A stretch of DNA of 64,000 bases from an uncultured Rhizobium sp. GTDB lineage: Bacteria > Pseudomonadota > Alphaproteobacteria > Rhizobiales > Rhizobiaceae. The notes beneath the pieces are model-generated. The model ran no database searches, was not told the origin of the DNA, and was given only the letters and a program-made list of their open reading frames with translations. Below are positions 52,736 to 60,892 of this stretch, one piece after another (the stretch's first letter is position 1; each line of letters begins with the position of its first letter). The stretch is from contig CAMFHE010000012.1 of the NCBI GenBank assembly GCA_945952045.1, forward strand, positions 58,744-122,743, given 5' to 3'. Position numbers and translations under genes: made by a program.

Positions 52736-53699
52736 CGTCGGGCGTCAGAAGCTTGCCGACAACGGGAATGACCTTCGATGGCGGCGCGGTGCCGGCAACA
52801 AGGTAGTTGTAAAGCATCACGCTTGCATCCAGCGCCTGCTGGCGCGGCGCCTGATCGAGCAGGCCGACCATTTCGCCGGTTTTCAGATATTGCATGTTAT
52901 CAGGCGTATGATCGAAGCCGACAACACCGACCTTACCAGTCAGCCCGAGATCCTTCACCGCCTTGGCGGCGCCGAACGGACCACCCGCCGTCACATAGAC
53001 CATCGAGAGGTCCGGATTGGAGGTCAGCATATCCTGCACCAGCGAATAGGCTTCCTCTGCCTTGTCCTTGTTTTCAAACGGCCCGACAATCTTGATATCC
53101 GGGGCATTGGCCTTGAGATAATCAAGCGCGCCATTCATGCGCTGCGTATGCTGGGTCGCACCGAAATAGCCGGTGATCACGCCGAGCTTGCCCTTGCCGC
53201 CAAGCTTTTCCTGAATGTATTTGCCGATCTGCTCGCCGGCCGAGGTGGCATCCTGTCCGATAAAGGCAAGACGTTCGGACGGAGCGGCACCTTCGGCGAC
53301 AATATTGAAGACCGGAACACCGGATTCGGTGGCTTCGTTGATGATGCGGGCCGTGCCGTCGAAGATCGGGACGACAACGATGCCGTTATATTGCTTGGCC
53401 AGCGCGCCCTCGATGCCCGCAACCACCGCTTCGGCAGAAAGCTCGTTTCCGAGATCGACGAAATCGACGGTGGCGTTGAAGCCCTTCAGATAGTCATTAG
53501 AAGCCTTGGCTCCCTCCGTCACCGGCGTCCAGAACGGATTGTTCTGGAAAGAAAGGAACGCGATCTTGATCGGCCCCTTCGTATTCTCAACCGCCGCCAC
53601 CGTTCCGCCTTCCGGCGGCTCTGCGGCATTCGCTACCGCCATGAACGAGGCGAGCCCGAAGGCCGCCGCCGATGTCAGTGTCAAAATTTTTCCGATCAT
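52725..53699 (-). CDS. sugar ABC transporter substrate-binding protein (ribose-binding type)
   Basis: A 324-residue periplasmic binding protein (type I fold). Signal peptide MIGKILTLTSAAAFGLASFM with cleavage near ANA. IAFLSFQNNPFWTPVTEGAK, GIVVVPIFDGTARIINEA and GVVGFDHTPDNMQYLKTGE are typical of RbsB-like proteins. The start at 53699 is preferred: GGAGG lies 8 bases upstream, whereas an in-frame GTG at 53714 and ATG at 53705 are too close to it. It lies between the permease and ATPase genes. Confidence 0.93.
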   Translation of the reverse strand: MIGKILTLTSAAAFGLASFMAVANAAEPPEGGTVAAVENTKGPIKIAFLSFQNNPFWTPVTEGAKASNDYLKGFNATVDFVDLGNELSAEAVVAGIEGALAKQYNGIVVVPIFDGTARIINEATESGVPVFNIVAEGAAPSERLAFIGQDATSAGEQIGKYIQEKLGGKGKLGVITGYFGATQHTQRMNGALDYLKANAPDIKIVGPFENKDKAEEAYSLVQDMLTSNPDLSMVYVTAGGPFGAAKAVKDLGLTGKVGVVGFDHTPDNMQYLKTGEMVGLLDQAPRQQALDASVMLYNYLVAGTAPPSKVIPVVGKLLTPDDVK

Positions 53700-53723
53700 T
53701 TTCATCTCCTCCACTTCAAACGT

Positions 53724-54680
53724 TCAGTCGTCTTCGTTGCCGCGCTGCAAACCATCCAGTGCAACGGCAAAGATGATCACCAAGCCCTTGGTGACGACCT
53801 GCCAGTATGCGGAGATGCCGAGCAGCACGAATGCATTGTTCAGTAGAGCCATCAGCAGCGCGCCGATGACGACCCCGAGAATCGAACCCCGGCCGCCACT
53901 GAGAGCGGTGCCGCCAAGAATGACTGCGGCAATGACATCAAGCTCATAGCCAAGGCCGAGATTGGGGTCGGCACTGGCGAGATTTCCCGAAAGGATCAGC
54001 CCGCCAAGACCGGCAAGCAAACCGCAAAAGGCAAAGACGAACAGGCGCGTCGCCTTGAGATCAACGCCTGCAAGGCGCGAGGCCTTCGGATTATCGCCGA
54101 TCGCGTAGATCTCTCTGCCCCGGACGGTGCGGGCGGCGAAAATATGGACGACAATGGCCAGCACGATCATCAGCAGGAAGGACACCGGAATGCCGGCGAT
54201 GCGGCCAGCGCCGACGAATTCGGCAAACCCACCCATGGGCACCGGAATGCCTCCGGTCATCAGAAGCGCAATGCCGCGCGCGACCGACAACGTGCCGAGC
54301 GTGGCGATGAACGGATTGATCCGCAGGCGGGTATAGAGAAGCCCGTTCACGACACCACAGGCGAGACCGGTGGCCAGGCCCGCGATCAGACCGAGGCTTT
54401 CAAGACCCGTATCGCGGATGACCACGGCGGCGATCACCGCCGAGAGGCCGATCACCGATCCGACGGACAGGTCGATGCCGCGGCTGATGATGACAAGCGC
54501 CTGCCCCAGCGCAACGATGGCGACCACCGAGGCCTGGCGGCCGACATTCAGCAAATTGCGCGGCGACAGAAAGTAATCGCTCGCAAAGGAGAGATAGAGC
54601 GCGACGGCGAAAAGCATCAGAAGAACGGATGCTTCACGATGGCGCCCGAGGCGCCGCATGGTGGCAAGACCAGTATTCAT
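53724..54680 (-). CDS. sugar ABC transporter permease (RbsC type)
   Basis: A 318-residue permease with about eight to ten helices. SRGIDLSVGSVIGLSAVIAA, INPFIATLGTLSVARGIALL, AVILGGTALSGGRGSILGVV and GLVIIFAVALDGL are RbsC signatures. ATG 54680 follows GGGAGCAGCG; a longer frame to 54809 overlaps the crotonase gene and is not hydrophobic at its start. It lies 10 bp after the enoyl-CoA hydratase gene. Confidence 0.93.
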   Translation of the reverse strand: MNTGLATMRRLGRHREASVLLMLFAVALYLSFASDYFLSPRNLLNVGRQASVVAIVALGQALVIISRGIDLSVGSVIGLSAVIAAVVIRDTGLESLGLIAGLATGLACGVVNGLLYTRLRINPFIATLGTLSVARGIALLMTGGIPVPMGGFAEFVGAGRIAGIPVSFLLMIVLAIVVHIFAARTVRGREIYAIGDNPKASRLAGVDLKATRLFVFAFCGLLAGLGGLILSGNLASADPNLGLGYELDVIAAVILGGTALSGGRGSILGVVIGALLMALLNNAFVLLGISAYWQVVTKGLVIIFAVALDGLQRGNEDD

Positions 54681-54690
54681 TCGCTGCTCC

Positions 54691-55461
54691 CTATCGCCTG
54701 CGGAAAACCGGCTGCCGCTTTTCCTTGAAAGCCTGCCGTCCCTCCTTGGCATCTTCAGTGGCGAAGCAGATCGTCTGCAGATCGCGCTCGTATTCGACGG
54801 CCTTGTCATGCGGCATAGAGACAGCGGCCTTGAGGTTGAGCTTGGCGGTCTCGGCGGCGATTGGCGCGCGCAAGGCGATGGTTTCAGCGATAGCGCGGGC
54901 GCGGGCCAGCAATTCGCCCTGCTCGACGACTTCGCTGACCAACCCCCAATCCCGCGCCTTCTCGGCGGAAATCGGATCGCCCGTCATGATCATCAGCGCG
55001 GCATTCGAAAGGCCCATGGCATGGACCAGCCCCGCCGCCATCCCTCCACCGCCGATCCAGCCGAGTTTTATTTCAGGTGCGGCAAACTGCGCATTGGCCG
55101 AAGCGATGCGGATATCGCATGCCATCGCCGTCTCGAGCCCACCGCCGAACGCATAACCGTTTACGGCAGCGATCGTCGGCTTCAGCAGGGCGTGAAAGGC
55201 ATCGCAATAGTCCGGCCGGTTGCGGAACTGCCATGGCGTTTCATAGGTATCGAGCTCGCGGATATCGGAACCGGCGCAAAAAGCCCGCTCCCCGGCGCCC
55301 GTCAGGATAACGCAGCGGATTGTATCGCTATCGTTGCATTCCTCGACCGCGGCAACGATCGCATCGGCCATTTCAGGCGTCACGGAATTGAGCTTAGAGG
55401 GGCGGTTAAGCGTAATGGTGGCGATCGCGCCGTTTACTTCAAAGAGAATATCGTCGGTCAT
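54691..55461 (-). CDS. enoyl-CoA hydratase/isomerase (crotonase) family protein
   Basis: A 256-residue crotonase. ATITLNRPSKLNSVTPEM, CVILTGAGERAFCAGSDIRE (oxyanion hole Gly-Ser), AAVNGYAFGGGLETAMACDI (second oxyanion segment GGG), FAAPEIKLGWIGGGG and the C-terminal RQAFKEKRQPVFRRR are present. Substrate is an acyl-CoA thioester; whether it hydrates, isomerises or cleaves is not visible. AGGAGGACAT precedes the ATG. It lies between the second solute-binding-like gene and the ABC permease. Confidence 0.93.
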   Translation of the reverse strand: MTDDILFEVNGAIATITLNRPSKLNSVTPEMADAIVAAVEECNDSDTIRCVILTGAGERAFCAGSDIRELDTYETPWQFRNRPDYCDAFHALLKPTIAAVNGYAFGGGLETAMACDIRIASANAQFAAPEIKLGWIGGGGMAAGLVHAMGLSNAALMIMTGDPISAEKARDWGLVSEVVEQGELLARARAIAETIALRAPIAAETAKLNLKAAVSMPHDKAVEYERDLQTICFATEDAKEGRQAFKEKRQPVFRRR

Positions 55462-55469
55462 ATGTCCTC

Positions 55470-56618
55470 CTATCGCTCCGCGCCGGGACGACGCGATTGC
55501 TGATAGAGATCCTGAAGTTTTCCAAGCACGCCCGCGGCATTGGCGCGCGTTTCGAAAGCGTCTCGCAACAGTGCCGACGCCTTGCTCTGGAAAGCGATAT
55601 AGCCATTGTGGCGCGGGCGGACGTAGGCCGCTTCCAGGGTCTCAGCCGTGTTCTTGTAAAAATCGCCCCAACGCGCATTGACGCCAGCGTCATGCCAGGC
55701 ATCGCGGCGGGAAGGCTGGCCTTCATGGTCGGGAATGAAGCCGCTCTGGGTCTTGCGGCTCATCAGCCAGAGAAGATGATCCTTCAGGTCCGGCGTCACC
55801 TGGCATCGTCTGGAGATACCGATACCTGTTCCGCCAAGCGTCGAGCCGGGCCGGCCGCCGGGCGTGCGGCGCGGCGCGTTTGCAAAGGTGACCTTGCGCC
55901 CCTGTTTTGGAGCCGAATAGTTCACATAACCATAGACCAACGGGCATAGTGCAACATCGTTGTCTTCGGCCATGTGGCCGAGGATGCCGATCGGGTTCTT
56001 TGCCCGTACGGACAGAGGCCCGCATGCGGCAAGCTCGGCCATCAATTCGTAAACCTGTTGCCCGATCTCCGTCGAAACAAGCTTGTCCGGATCGACTTCA
56101 GCCGGGGGCTCGCCATAAGCGGCGGCAATCGACAAAAAGCTCAAAGCCGCATGGGGACCGGCAAGTGACAGGGCAACCTTGCCCGTGCGTCGCGACAAGT
56201 CGAGCACAGCGTCCCATGTCGGGGGCGCAGGTTCGTCAAGAAGATCGGTACGCAAGGCCGTGACCTGGGTCGCAGCATCGAGTGGCAGGGCCCAGTGCCG
56301 ACCGGCGTAATGATAACTGGAAAGCGAAGGCCCGATACTGTCGGCACCGAGCACGCGCACCGCATCGTCACCAAACACGCTTTCCAGCGACTGAAGGCAA
56401 TCTCCGGCAACCGCTTCACCGACATGGGGATGATCGATGACGACGAGATCGTAACGATCGCAAAGATCTGCAATCGGATGAGATTCAAACCCTTCCAGGG
56501 GCTGTTTTTCCCATTCGATCCGAAGACCCTTGGCAATGACGTCCTCCAGCTTCGCGGCTGCGGCGAGCGCAATGTAGCCGCGCGGATGATCCCAGGTGAG
56601 GGCCTTGAAAGTCGCCAT
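55470..56618 (-). CDS. solute-binding-protein-like protein without signal peptide (copy 2)
   Basis: A 382-residue paralogue of the protein at 36689-37822. It begins MATFKALTWDHPRGYIAL and shares YDLVVIDHPHVGEAVAGDCL, WALPLDAATQV, STLGGTGIGIS and AYVRPRHNGYIAFQ with copy 1. There is no signal peptide, lipobox or membrane segment. It starts 2 bp after the stop of a CaiB-type CoA-transferase gene, exactly the pairing seen for copy 1, and is followed by an enoyl-CoA hydratase. Divergence between the copies is large enough that they are not a recent duplication. Function unknown; an intracellular ligand-binding or enzymatic role is inferred. Confidence 0.85.
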   Translation of the reverse strand: MATFKALTWDHPRGYIALAAAAKLEDVIAKGLRIEWEKQPLEGFESHPIADLCDRYDLVVIDHPHVGEAVAGDCLQSLESVFGDDAVRVLGADSIGPSLSSYHYAGRHWALPLDAATQVTALRTDLLDEPAPPTWDAVLDLSRRTGKVALSLAGPHAALSFLSIAAAYGEPPAEVDPDKLVSTEIGQQVYELMAELAACGPLSVRAKNPIGILGHMAEDNDVALCPLVYGYVNYSAPKQGRKVTFANAPRRTPGGRPGSTLGGTGIGISRRCQVTPDLKDHLLWLMSRKTQSGFIPDHEGQPSRRDAWHDAGVNARWGDFYKNTAETLEAAYVRPRHNGYIAFQSKASALLRDAFETRANAAGVLGKLQDLYQQSRRPGAER

Positions 56619-56620
56619 GG

Positions 56621-57814
56621 TCAGATATCCCCCTTGGCAACGGCGCCGGCCGCGACGAGCGAGGCAATCGCGGCATCGTCGAATCCGGCTTCCTTCAGCA
56701 CCTCCTCGGTATGTTCACCCGTCACGGGAGCACCTCGCTCGACAGTGGAAGGGGTCTTCGAGAACTTGATCGGGAAACCGGGCGTCTTCACACGCCCTTC
56801 GGTCGGATGGTCGTATTCCACGAAAGTGCCGTTGTGTTTGATCTGCTCGTCTTCGACGAGATCGCCATAGCCGTAGACAGGTCCGCACCAGATGTCGGCC
56901 GCGCGCAGGCGATCCAGCCATTCAGCCGAACTTGCGGTCTTCAGCCGGTCGCGGGTCTTGGCAAATATCTCATCGCGCTTAGCCCAGGTGTCCACCTCGT
57001 CGTCCATGGTCAGGAAACTGTCCTCGCCGATGACCTCTCCCAATGTCTTCAATTTCGGGAAAGCGACGATGATGAAACCGTCGCTGGTGGCAAAGGCGCC
57101 ATAGGGAGCACGGATGTAGACATGGGCATGGGGTTCGGCCGAGCGCTTTTGCGGCTTGCCGCCGACCGTGAAGACCGACAATTCCTGCATCTGGATGGTG
57201 GTGATCGCATCCAGCATATTCACCTGCACGAGCTGGCCTTCGCCCGTGCGTTCGCGATGAAACAGCGCCGCCAGAGCCCCTTCGAAAGCTGTATAGGCGG
57301 TGATGGCATCGACAAGATACTGGCCCGCGGCAGTCGGCGGCTCGCCCTCGCGACCGGCGGAGAGCATGGCGCCGGACATGCCCTGCAGCACGAGGTCCTG
57401 GCCGGGGCGGTTCACATAAGGACCATCCTCGCCGTAACCCGACATGGAAACGTAGACGAGACGCGGATTAATTTTGGACAGGCTCTCATAGTCGACGCCA
57501 AGGCGCTTGGCGACACCGGGACGATAGTTCTGCAGAAACACGTCTGCGGTTTTCACCAATTCGAGCAGGACCTGCTTGCCGCCGTCCGACTTCAGATCGA
57601 CGGCAAGCGAGCGCTTGTTGCGGTTGAGCGAGAGAAACGAGACATTCACCTTGTTGCCGCCCGCCCCGCCGGCCGCAACATGTCGCTGCCACTCGCCGGT
57701 GGTTGGCTCGACCTTGACTACATCCGCGCCGAGATCACCGAGACGCTGTGCGGCGAATGGCCCTGCCATGGCGATGGAGCAATCCAAGACGCGAATCCCC
57801 GACAAAATGCCCAT
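56621..57814 (-). CDS. CaiB/BaiF-type (class III) CoA-transferase
   Basis: A 397-residue class III CoA-transferase. IRVLDCSIAMAGPFAAQRLG, LGADVVKVEPTTGEWQRH, SLNRNKRSLAVDLKSDGGKQ, NRPGQDLVLQGMSGAM (catalytic Asp) and AEPHAHVYIRAPYGAFATSDG are typical. It resembles formyl-CoA and succinyl-CoA type enzymes equally, so the CoA acceptor is unknown. It opens the minus-strand operon that continues through the SBP-like, crotonase, ABC and FAH-fold genes. The ATG at 57814 follows GGAGGTCGGTTTC. Confidence 0.93.
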   Translation of the reverse strand: MGILSGIRVLDCSIAMAGPFAAQRLGDLGADVVKVEPTTGEWQRHVAAGGAGGNKVNVSFLSLNRNKRSLAVDLKSDGGKQVLLELVKTADVFLQNYRPGVAKRLGVDYESLSKINPRLVYVSMSGYGEDGPYVNRPGQDLVLQGMSGAMLSAGREGEPPTAAGQYLVDAITAYTAFEGALAALFHRERTGEGQLVQVNMLDAITTIQMQELSVFTVGGKPQKRSAEPHAHVYIRAPYGAFATSDGFIIVAFPKLKTLGEVIGEDSFLTMDDEVDTWAKRDEIFAKTRDRLKTASSAEWLDRLRAADIWCGPVYGYGDLVEDEQIKHNGTFVEYDHPTEGRVKTPGFPIKFSKTPSTVERGAPVTGEHTEEVLKEAGFDDAAIASLVAAGAVAKGDI

Positions 57815-57883
57815 ACGAAACCGACCTCCTGAAAGTCATTTTGAATTTGCCGCAACTTATCGAAGAAATTCCCATTGTCTAGA

Positions 57884-57969
57884 GTTAGCGCTCACTATTT
57901 TATTGCTGTAATGCGGCATTGGGAAATGCGATCACCGACATATTGACGGTTCGATCATTAGCGCTCACT
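57884..57969. promoter_or_regulatory. paired LacI/GalR-type operators in the divergent region
   Basis: TTAGCGCTCACT occurs twice as a direct repeat, at 57885-57896 and 57958-57969, exactly 73 bp apart (about seven helical turns). The first is nearly palindromic, AGTTAGCGCTCACT, with a central CG like LacI/GalR sites. TTGACG (57943-57948) and TTGACC (57976-57981) are candidate -35 boxes for the 58051 gene. No LacI-type regulator gene is in the window. The rest of the 236-bp gap shows nothing else. Confidence 0.6.
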
Positions 57970-58050
57970 TTATCGTTGACCGCATCGAGAAATGTAAATA
58001 AAGAATTCACTAGTGAAGTGACGCGGCAGAGGGGCCGTGGAGGAGGAAAA

Positions 58051-59247
58051 ATGAATATCTTTAAATCGGGCCTTGGCCTGAGTGTGATGGCGGCCGGCCT
58101 GCTGACATCGACTGCGATGCCCGCATTGGCGGATGCGCGCTCCGACGCGCTGAAGGCTTTGCCGGAAAACGTACGCGCGCTTTACACCGATCCGGTGGAT
58201 GTTGCCCCGGCGGATTTCGCCGACTTCAAGACGCCGGCAAAGCCCTGGCGCTGGTGCCATTCGGAATCTTACATGGGCAATCCGTGGCGTGTGACCTTTA
58301 ACGATGAGCTTGCCCGCCTAGTCAACGGCGCCAAGGAAGCCGGCGATGTCTCCGAATTCCTGGTCTCGGATTCGAATGGCGACGCCACACAGCAAATCTC
58401 GCAAATCCGCGCGTTCATCGAGCGCGGCTGCTCGGTCATCACGACGATCGCCGGGTCTTCAACCGCGCTGAACGCGGCGATCGAGGACGCGCGCAAAGCC
58501 GGTATCCCCGTCATTACCTCCGCAGGCGCCGTGACCACGCCCGCCGCCATCAACGTTATGCACAACCAGAACCTCTGGGGCTACCAGATGGGCAAGGGCA
58601 TCGCCGCAGCGCTGCCGAATGGTGGCACGGTTCTGCAGGTGGAGGGCATTTCGGGCCACCCACTGGTCCAGCAGGAAAACGCCGGCCTCGAAAAGGCCGT
58701 TGCAGAAAGCGGCAACCTGACCATCGCGCGCAAGGTCAGCGGCGAATGGACGGGAACCACGACCAAGTCTGCCGTTCTCCAGGCACTCGCAACCACGCCA
58801 CAGCAGATTGACGCCGTTTGGTCGACCGGGAGCGAAGCCCGCTTCGTCGCGGAAGCTTTCCAGCAAGCCGGGCGCCCTCTTCCGCTGATCGCCGGTTCGA
58901 TATCGGGCGATGCGCTGGGGTACTGGAGCGAGAACAAGGATACGTTCAAGTTCTACGGCGGCGAAGTTTCCCCGCATGTCGCTGCGCAAAACGCATTCCG
59001 CGTCGCGCTGCGCATCGTCGAAGGCCAGAAGCCGATCGTCAACACGATCATCGCGCCGATGCCAACCATCACCCAGGCGGACCTTCCGGTCTGGTACAAG
59101 GACTGCATGAAGCCGGATTCCGCCGCGATTTTCCCGATCCCGCCGCAGGACCCGTTCCCGGAAGAGTTGCTGAACGCCTATTTCGTCGATGGCAAGGCAA
59201 CGCCGCTCTACAACTTTGCCAAGGTCCCCGCTTCCTGCTCGAAATAA
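58051..59247 (+). CDS. ABC transporter substrate-binding protein, type I (TorT/ribose-binding-like)
   Basis: A 398-residue periplasmic binding protein. Signal peptide MNIFKSGLGLSVMAAGLLTS with cleavage near ALA-DA. ARLVNGAKEAGDVSEFLVSD, CSVITTIAGSSTALNAAIED, GIPVITSAGAVTTPAAINVM and AVWSTGSEARFVAEAFQQAG outline the fold. AGGAGGAAAA precedes the ATG. It is the first gene of a second RbsABC-type importer with split ATPase. The ligand is unknown; sugar is usual for this group. Confidence 0.92.
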   Translation: MNIFKSGLGLSVMAAGLLTSTAMPALADARSDALKALPENVRALYTDPVDVAPADFADFKTPAKPWRWCHSESYMGNPWRVTFNDELARLVNGAKEAGDVSEFLVSDSNGDATQQISQIRAFIERGCSVITTIAGSSTALNAAIEDARKAGIPVITSAGAVTTPAAINVMHNQNLWGYQMGKGIAAALPNGGTVLQVEGISGHPLVQQENAGLEKAVAESGNLTIARKVSGEWTGTTTKSAVLQALATTPQQIDAVWSTGSEARFVAEAFQQAGRPLPLIAGSISGDALGYWSENKDTFKFYGGEVSPHVAAQNAFRVALRIVEGQKPIVNTIIAPMPTITQADLPVWYKDCMKPDSAAIFPIPPQDPFPEELLNAYFVDGKATPLYNFAKVPASCSK

Positions 59248-59252
59248 CAGTC

Positions 59253-59281
59253 GCCGCCGTCGGCGAGGAGCCGACGGCGGC
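59253..59281 (+). terminator. stem-loop after the 58051 binding-protein gene
   Basis: GCCGCCGTCGGC / GCCGACGGCGGC with a 5-base loop, directly after the stop. There is no T-tract, so it is more likely an mRNA stabiliser or processing site than a full terminator. Confidence 0.55.
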
Positions 59282-59310
59282 ACCGCATGTGCCACGAGAA
59301 GGCTCGGTGA

Positions 59311-60144
59311 ATGCTTGAGACAACACATCCGGGGACCGCGGTGCGACAATCCCTGATCCATCAGGTGGTGACTGCCCATGGCGGCGCAGCGCGTCACCAC
59401 GGCCCTGGCCCGGTCGCGCTTGAAATAGAGCGACTGACAAAGCGATATGGGGAAACGCTTGCGCTATCCGATGCGTCCGTCGCATTTCGCCCGGGCATTC
59501 ACACAATTCTCGGCGAAAACGGCTCTGGCAAAAGCACACTGTTGAAGATCCTGTCCGGAGTCGTTTCGCCCAGCGCGGGCTCGGTGCGCCTCAACGGCAC
59601 GCCGATTGCACCGAAAACTCCGAAAGACATGCATGAGCTTGGCCTGTCCACGGTGTTTCAGGAGGTTCTTGTTGCCCCGCATCGCAGCGTGATCGACAAT
59701 ATTTTCCTCGGCTATGACCGCCCGCTCAAACGCCGGATCGCCAAGTCGAATCGTCTGCCGCTCGCAAGCGCCCTGCTTGAAAAGATCTCCTGCTATCCCC
59801 TTGCCCTGAATGCGCCGGCGGGCGAGCTCCCGCTTGCCAGCCAGCAATTGATCGTTCTGGCACGCGCGTTTGTGCGCCTTCCTTCCATTCTTCTGCTCGA
59901 TGAGGCGACCGCTGCTCTCGACTATGCCGATCGGGATCTCGTCTTCGATGCGATCGAGGATTACGCGGCGGCCGGTAACATCGTGATCTTCATCTCGCAT
60001 CGGCTGGAAGAGGTCAGACGCCTCTCCGATCGCGTCACCGTCCTGCGCAGCGGGCGCGTTGTCGAAACGCTGGAGCGCCAGGACATTACCGCAAATCGCC
60101 TGCTGAAGCTCATGGCGCCGGAGGCAGCACACCATGTCTGCTGA
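59311..60144 (+). CDS. ABC transporter ATPase, N-terminal half of RbsA (split gene)
   Basis: A 277-residue protein equal to the first nucleotide-binding domain of RbsA-type ATPases. The first 35 residues are an extra, probably unstructured leader. Walker A GENGSGKSTL is intact near residue 69, Walker B ILLLDEATAALD is intact, and the switch His stands in IFISHRLEEVRRL. The ABC signature is degenerate (LPLASQQLIVLARA). The following gene encodes the second domain in another frame with an 11-bp overlap. Whether this is a natural split or a frameshift of a fused gene, see finding. Confidence 0.9.
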   Translation: MLETTHPGTAVRQSLIHQVVTAHGGAARHHGPGPVALEIERLTKRYGETLALSDASVAFRPGIHTILGENGSGKSTLLKILSGVVSPSAGSVRLNGTPIAPKTPKDMHELGLSTVFQEVLVAPHRSVIDNIFLGYDRPLKRRIAKSNRLPLASALLEKISCYPLALNAPAGELPLASQQLIVLARAFVRLPSILLLDEATAALDYADRDLVFDAIEDYAAAGNIVIFISHRLEEVRRLSDRVTVLRSGRVVETLERQDITANRLLKLMAPEAAHHVC

Positions 60145-60892
60145 AACAATCGCACTTCGCTACGACGATATCGTCCTTGCTCCCGGCAAGAAGCCGTTTT
60201 CCGGTGTCGTTCGCGCCGGCGAAATCACCGGCGTAGCCGGTCTCGAAGGTCATGGGCAGGAACAATTCCTGCTGGCGCTTGCAGGCATCACGCGGCTGCG
60301 TGAAGGAAGCATCACCACGGATGTCGCTGGCAAGCAGCTTGCATACCGCGACCATCATCAGGCGGCGAAACACGGGATCGTCTACCTCCCGCGTGACCGG
60401 CGCGCGAGCGGCATTTTTCCCGCACTGTCGGTTCTCGACAATTTCGCCGTTCCTTCGATGCCGCGCTTTTCATTCGCTGGCATTCTCAACCGCAAGGCGA
60501 TCAGGGAAGAATTCGCCGCCTATACGGCGTTCCTGTCGATCCGCCATCCTTCGGACGGCGCGCCGATCACGGCACTCAGCGGCGGCAACCAGCAGAAAGT
60601 CCTTCTGGCGCGGCTCCTGGCGTTGAAGCCCCGGATCATGCTGCTCAACGACCCCACACGCGGCGTCGATCTTAACACTCGCCTGAAGTTTTACGAGGCA
60701 TTCCGTTCACTCGCAGCCGATAGCGGCATTTCCTTGGTCATTCTCTCCAGCGAAATCGAGGAAATCCTTCAGCTTTGCCATAGCGTTTCGATCTTCCGGG
60801 ATTTCGAACTGAGCGGCACCCTCGACCGTAGCTCAATGTCGATGGACCGGGTCATGGCCGGCATGTTTGGTCAGGAAGGGGCAGCTGCGTGA
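60134..60892 (+). CDS. ABC transporter ATPase, C-terminal half of RbsA (split gene)
   Basis: A 252-residue protein equal to the second domain. Walker A is lost (GLEGHGQEQ instead of GxxGxGKS/T), while the signature LSGGNQQKVLLARLL is intact. Walker B is IMLLNDPTRGVDLN, with Asn-Asp in place of Asp-Glu. ILSSEIEEILQLCHS replaces the switch His with Glu/Ser residues. It has its own ATG at 60134 and normal RbsA C-terminal end. Together with the first half it would form one functional and one degenerate ATP site. Confidence 0.9.
   Translation: MSAETIALRYDDIVLAPGKKPFSGVVRAGEITGVAGLEGHGQEQFLLALAGITRLREGSITTDVAGKQLAYRDHHQAAKHGIVYLPRDRRASGIFPALSVLDNFAVPSMPRFSFAGILNRKAIREEFAAYTAFLSIRHPSDGAPITALSGGNQQKVLLARLLALKPRIMLLNDPTRGVDLNTRLKFYEAFRSLAADSGISLVILSSEIEEILQLCHSVSIFRDFELSGTLDRSSMSMDRVMAGMFGQEGAAA

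Noticed and set aside
59311..60892. Treating the two ATPase halves as a broken pseudogene
   Set aside because: Both halves have full-length domains, their own starts and an overlap that fits translational coupling; reading remains open as a hypothesis only.
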